Below, one piece after another: positions 16,989 to 20,482 of a stretch of DNA of 20,482 nt. Numbering within the stretch: the stretch's first letter is position 1; each line of letters opens with the position of its first letter. The stretch is from positions 1 to 20,482 of the forward strand of contig JADNRX010000843.1 of assembly GCA_015501595.1 (NCBI GenBank), read 5' to 3'. The stretch comes from Hymenopellis radicata. Taxonomy: Eukaryota; Basidiomycota; Agaricomycetes; Agaricales; Physalacriaceae. Below the pieces are notes generated by a model that did not search any database, had not been told where the DNA came from, and saw only the letters and a program-made list of their open reading frames with translations. The translations under genes were made by a program, and so were the position numbers.

Positions 16989-18417
16989 ATGAAGGTCATC
17001 ATCGTAGGCGGCGGAATCGGCGGCCTCGCCGTATACCACTCCCTGCAGAAATACCTCCCGACAGCCACCGTCAAGGTCTATGAGGCCTACCCAACATCTA
17101 TCGCGTCCACCTCCGTCATCGGCGGCGGCCTCGGCGTCGTGCCGAACGGGCTCCGTGCACTCAAAGCGATATGCCCCGCAGCGCTGGACTACCTTTACGC
17201 GCACGGCTATAGGACAACTTATTTCACTGTGCGAAACGATAATGGCACGACGCTGGGCAGGCTTGGCGGTGAAGGGGACAGGATCATGATGTCCCGGGCT
17301 AGTGTACACGAGAGTATGCTCGTCGACGTGCCAGATGGTGTCGTCGAGTGGAACAAGAAGGTCAAGGAGGTAGAAGAAACCTCTGACGGCGCTCGCGTCG
17401 TCTTTGAAGACGGCCAGATCGAGGAATGCGATGTGGTCATTGGTGCCGACGGCGTAAGAAGCGTCTGCAGACAAGCACTGTTCGGAAAGGATGGATTCCC
17501 AGCGAAATACGAGTGAGATCTCCAGCTGGTTTCTTGCTTGAATTGTGCGTCTTACGGTCGTTCCAGTGGTCTTACAGCCATCGGCGGCTTCGTCCCGCTC
17601 TCGACTCTCCCCAAGGCGCTCCAGATCGGAATTCAAAGCGACCAAGCGGCCATGACCTTCAGCCGCAATGGCTTCTTCGGCTACTCCCTCTCACTTCCCT
17701 CAAGCGTCTCTGTCGACGAACAGCAAGTAATGTGGTGGTCCACCTACGCCGTCGACGCTCCTCCCGAACGCGAGCCGTCCATCTCCTTCCTCCAAACCAC
17801 CCTCAGCGCTAAATTCCAGGGCTGGAAGTCGCCTTGGGTTCTACTTTCCAGCATATTATCGACTCTGCGTGCTCAGCGACGTCCGCTGTCGGCCGATTCA
17901 ACAAATGGCTCGTTCTCCCGCGTTATCAAACTGAGCGGCTGCCGTACTGGACTTCCACAGAGAAGAGGATCATACTGATGGGTGACGCGGCACATACGAC
18001 GAGCCCGGACAGCGGACAGGGCGTATCGGTCGCGTTGGAGGACGCACAGATGCTTGGCGTGTTGCTCCAGCATTATCTTCCTTCTGAAGGGCAGGTGGAC
18101 GGGGAGACTGTTTCGCAAGCATTGAAGAAGGTTTGTAAAGCGTACGAGGCTATGCGTGTTCCTCGCGTCGGACGAATATTGGACATGGCTAAACGACAGG
18201 GCGATGGCAAGCGACAGATTTCGTGGTTCAAAGCAAAGTTGCGCGACTTTTTCTTGTGGCTGATGTGTACGTTCTGTTTCCTTTGAGGGGCCAAATATTC
18301 ATTTCATCATCCGTAGGCCATCTTCCCGTCTCGTGGCTATTGCGCATCAACCCGACACACTTGTACGATGTCAACGTTGAAGTTCAGAAATATTTGGCAG
18401 CCGAGGCAAGCTCATGA
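16989..18417 (+). CDS. FAD-dependent monooxygenase (salicylate/PHBH-type); one frame break
   Basis: Exons 16989-17512, 17567-18266 and 18317-18417. The N-terminus has a Rossmann dinucleotide site (VIIVGGGIGGLA, GxGxxG at residues 7-12). The DG motif GADGVRS is at 152-158, and near the C-terminus is the FAD ribityl-binding GD motif GDAAHTTSPDSGQGVSVALE. This order defines group A flavoprotein hydroxylases, which hydroxylate or epoxidise small, often aromatic, molecules with NAD(P)H and O2. The reading frame breaks once: after FQGWKSP the homologous text resumes one base out of register (STFQHIIDSA). This is consistent with loss of a single base at the TT/GGG run 17834-17838. Corrected, the protein is 441 residues, normal for the family. 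No splice alternative preserves the conserved region. Substrate unknown; no clear pathway partners adjoin. Confidence 0.88.
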
Positions 18418-18811
18418 AGAGTTTATTGTGCTCTTTTTGTTTCTTTCATGCCACTTCACGATCCATAGACAACACAGTTCCAGTGTACAAATTGGCAGTC
18501 AGACCTTCGTGTGTATAAGAATAGAAGTTCGATGCTTCATCCCGCTCAGTGGGACGAGCATCATTCATCTTCTTTACTATCGCGCGACCCAACACTTTAT
18601 CACTCTGACCCAGACGAAAGGTACTCCAATGCTACTGTGATCGTAATGTGGCGGCACACAGGCATGTGCTCCTCCTCAAGAAGAAACGCTAAATGTCAGA
18701 GTCCAATGAGTAATGTGTACATGTGTATGCATTCGTGCTAGTAAAACTGATTTCCTCGATAGCGATTTGCAATGTCCAGTCCGTTTCTGTAAATCTCCGC
18801 CAAAATCCCAA
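18418..18811. other. Intergenic between convergent genes
   Basis: 394 bp between the monooxygenase stop and the phospholipase C stop on the opposite strand. It is presumably made of the two 3'UTRs. Open frames in it are short and without motifs; nothing else is seen. Confidence 0.55.
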
Positions 18812-20482
18812 TCACAGATCCACCACATCCACCTTGACAAACAGCGTCGCAAACAAATACTGCGACAGCTGCTCGTCATGCAAGGGCAGGTGCCGATATC
18901 CCCTGCCCAGACTCCCCAGCGGGATGCAGTACTTGGCCACAGCACCCTCGTCCTCGCCGTCGTCCCTCACCGACAGCTCCAAAAAGATCATGTCCATCAT
19001 GCCCCCGACGCACTCGAATGGCAGCTTCAGATCCTCCTCCCAGACCGGATTGAAAACCGTTGTTCTTGATCACCTTGGTCTTAGCATGGACTGTCGTGAT
19101 GGGCTCTTTTTCCTTGTTCGATGCAGGCGAGGCCATCCAGTCAGGCACGTGCAGCGCAACATGGACCAGCGGGTCGACGGTGGATTTCTCAATGATTTCT
19201 CGCCCGGTAGTGCTGTCCTTGGCACGAGGCAACTGCTGAGCCGAAATGATCTGCAAGACGTCAGTCAAAGAAATTTCCATACGGAGGGCCACAATACCGA
19301 GATATCCAGGCGATGCCTTGTTCTGCTTTCCAGCAGTTTCTCTCCTCCAGGTCGTAGAGCGTCCGGCTTCAGGATATACCCACACCGCCCGTTCCTCTGG
19401 AACATCGCCTGGTTGATCATGTAACCCAAGTCTACAGATCGGGTAGTCAGAAAATGCCGAGTTGAATGACAGTAGCCTCACCGAAAGTTTGCCAGTTTGA
19501 TGGCCACGACCTGCGCGCCCATCGCCCAATACATTTGCGGTTGATAGTTCGTCGAATTGACGCGCGTGCCCTTGGGATATACCCGCACCATATGTGTCTG
19601 GGTGTGTCGGACCATATCCTTTCCAGCCTCCCGCGCGGCGCGGCTCTCCGACAAAGAAAAGATGTGCTCCGGCGCGTAGTCCTCGCTCAAGCCAAAGCAC
19701 TTGACACCTACGGTGTAAACAAGGAGTGCAGCCAGGCTTACGGACATCAAAGGCTGCTTCTTTTCCTTCTTCCTCGCACTGCGCCATTTGTCTTTGATAG
19801 AGTCAAGGATACTACTGCCAGAATCCGAAGAATCCGAAGACGACGTGTTGGCGGCTTCGGCTGCTGCTGCCGCCGCCGTTAGCTTCTCTTTCTGCAGCGC
19901 AGCAAGTTTCGCAGTGATCATCAAGTTCTTGGCCTAGAGAGCAGATGGTCGGTCATATTGGCAAGGTATGAGAAGTGTATTACCTTCAGCAAGATCTTGC
20001 CTTTAAGCTGCTCAGGACTCGGCAGCTCCTTAAGCTCTGGACGGTCGCCTGGCGGACCTTTGATCAGCTTGTCACCAAATGCCTTCTCCATAATCTCGAC
20101 GATCACATCCTGCTGCTTGATGCCACAATGTACCTCCGCCGAAATAATGATGGCATACGGCGAAGTCACGAACGCGTACTTCGCGATCGCCTCGCAGACT
20201 TGGCGCACGGGAACCACCGATGTCAAGGTCTTGCCGTGATAAACCACAGGTTCACCATCATCCCGTCGTAGATATCCACTGTGAATCTACGCGTCAGTAA
20301 ACGGAGCAACACCATACATTCGACAGTACGCACTCTCGACGCTGCGGCAGCTGTGGAGCAGCGCGCGAATGTATCCTTCGATAGTGCTGACGCCGACGAG
20401 CTGATGGCCGACGAGATAAGTATTGTGGACGAGAGACGTAGTATTCCGACATGGGGCGTGTCATGTCCTGCCATACGGGATC
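18812..20482 (-). CDS. Phosphoinositide-specific phospholipase C (delta-like), 3' part; several frame breaks
   Basis: Exons readable on the minus strand are 20334-20482 (cut by the window edge), 19984-20278, 19482-19933, 19298-19431 and 18812-19250, with 47-55-bp GT-AG introns. The X domain shows [10 protein letters not shown] (first catalytic His), VEMDIYDG (Glu and Asp calcium ligands), [10 protein letters not shown] (second catalytic His) and [13 protein letters not shown] Ser/Ala-rich X-Y linker follows. The Y domain shows [20 protein letters not shown], then the [20 protein letters not shown] block and [11 protein letters not shown]. The C-terminal C2 domain runs from [16 protein letters not shown] to [10 protein letters not shown]. 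The enzyme cleaves PtdIns(4,5)P2 to InsP3 and diacylglycerol at the membrane. Five single-base shifts at or next to homopolymers interrupt the frame, near 20427, 20432, 20262-20264, 19496-19498 and 19053-19056, yet every conserved residue around them is kept. Confidence 0.9.

Overview
The window reads as nuclear DNA of a filamentous basidiomycete, most likely an Agaricomycete. Almost every gene is broken by many introns of about 45-60 bp with GT(A/C/G)NGT...(C/T)AG borders. Genes are dense on both strands, the predicted proteins are typical fungal families, and a fragment of a basidiomycete-type non-LTR retrotransposon is present. Gene models below were built by hand from reading frame, splice signals and protein-family conservation; exon sums were checked to be in frame.

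Layout, left to right: (1) an apparently intact 11-exon 2-oxoglutarate/Fe(II) dioxygenase (54-1689, +), then a decayed paralogue lacking its catalytic centre (2394-3183, +). (2) A convergent 8-exon mitochondrial lipoate-protein ligase (3356-4752, -). (3) A small zinc-knuckle-like protein with a C-terminal membrane segment (5454-5884, +) and a doubtful small ORF (6169-6502, +). (4) A divergent pair sharing a 118-bp promoter: a small ubiquitin-like-fold protein whose first coding exon is only the ATG (6568-7104, -) and the complex I subunit NDUFA8, with four CX9C motifs (7223-7862, +). (5) An F-box protein (8088-9532, -) with one reading-frame break.

(6) A duplicated block follows (10439-12237 and 13465-15535). 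Each copy carries an intact 7-exon RTA1-family membrane protein gene on the minus strand with a conserved TATA box. A 5'-truncated LINE fragment sits between the copies (12238-13034). Copy B holds a 199-bp terminal-inverted-repeat element (14880-15078) with an 8-bp target duplication, and copy A preserves the empty site, so the insertion is later than the duplication. (7) A second divergent pair: a 9-exon EVE-domain nuclear protein (15575-16817, -), with a probable GC-AG intron and a 16-nt micro-exon, and an FAD-dependent monooxygenase (16989-18417, +). (8) The 3' part of a phosphoinositide-specific phospholipase C with X, Y and C2 domains (18812-20482, -), whose 5' end lies outside the window.

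The phospholipase C, monooxygenase, F-box and LINE reading frames each need one or more single-base corrections at or next to short homopolymers, while seven other multi-exon genes are perfectly in frame. Five of the eight breaks are in the phospholipase C at the right edge, which suggests uncorrected sequence errors or a contig end rather than true pseudogenes. I saw no defence system, no recognisable biosynthetic cluster, and no RNA gene. The most interesting features are the paired RTA1 block with its filled and empty insertion site, the dioxygenase that lost its catalytic core, and the unusual splicing.
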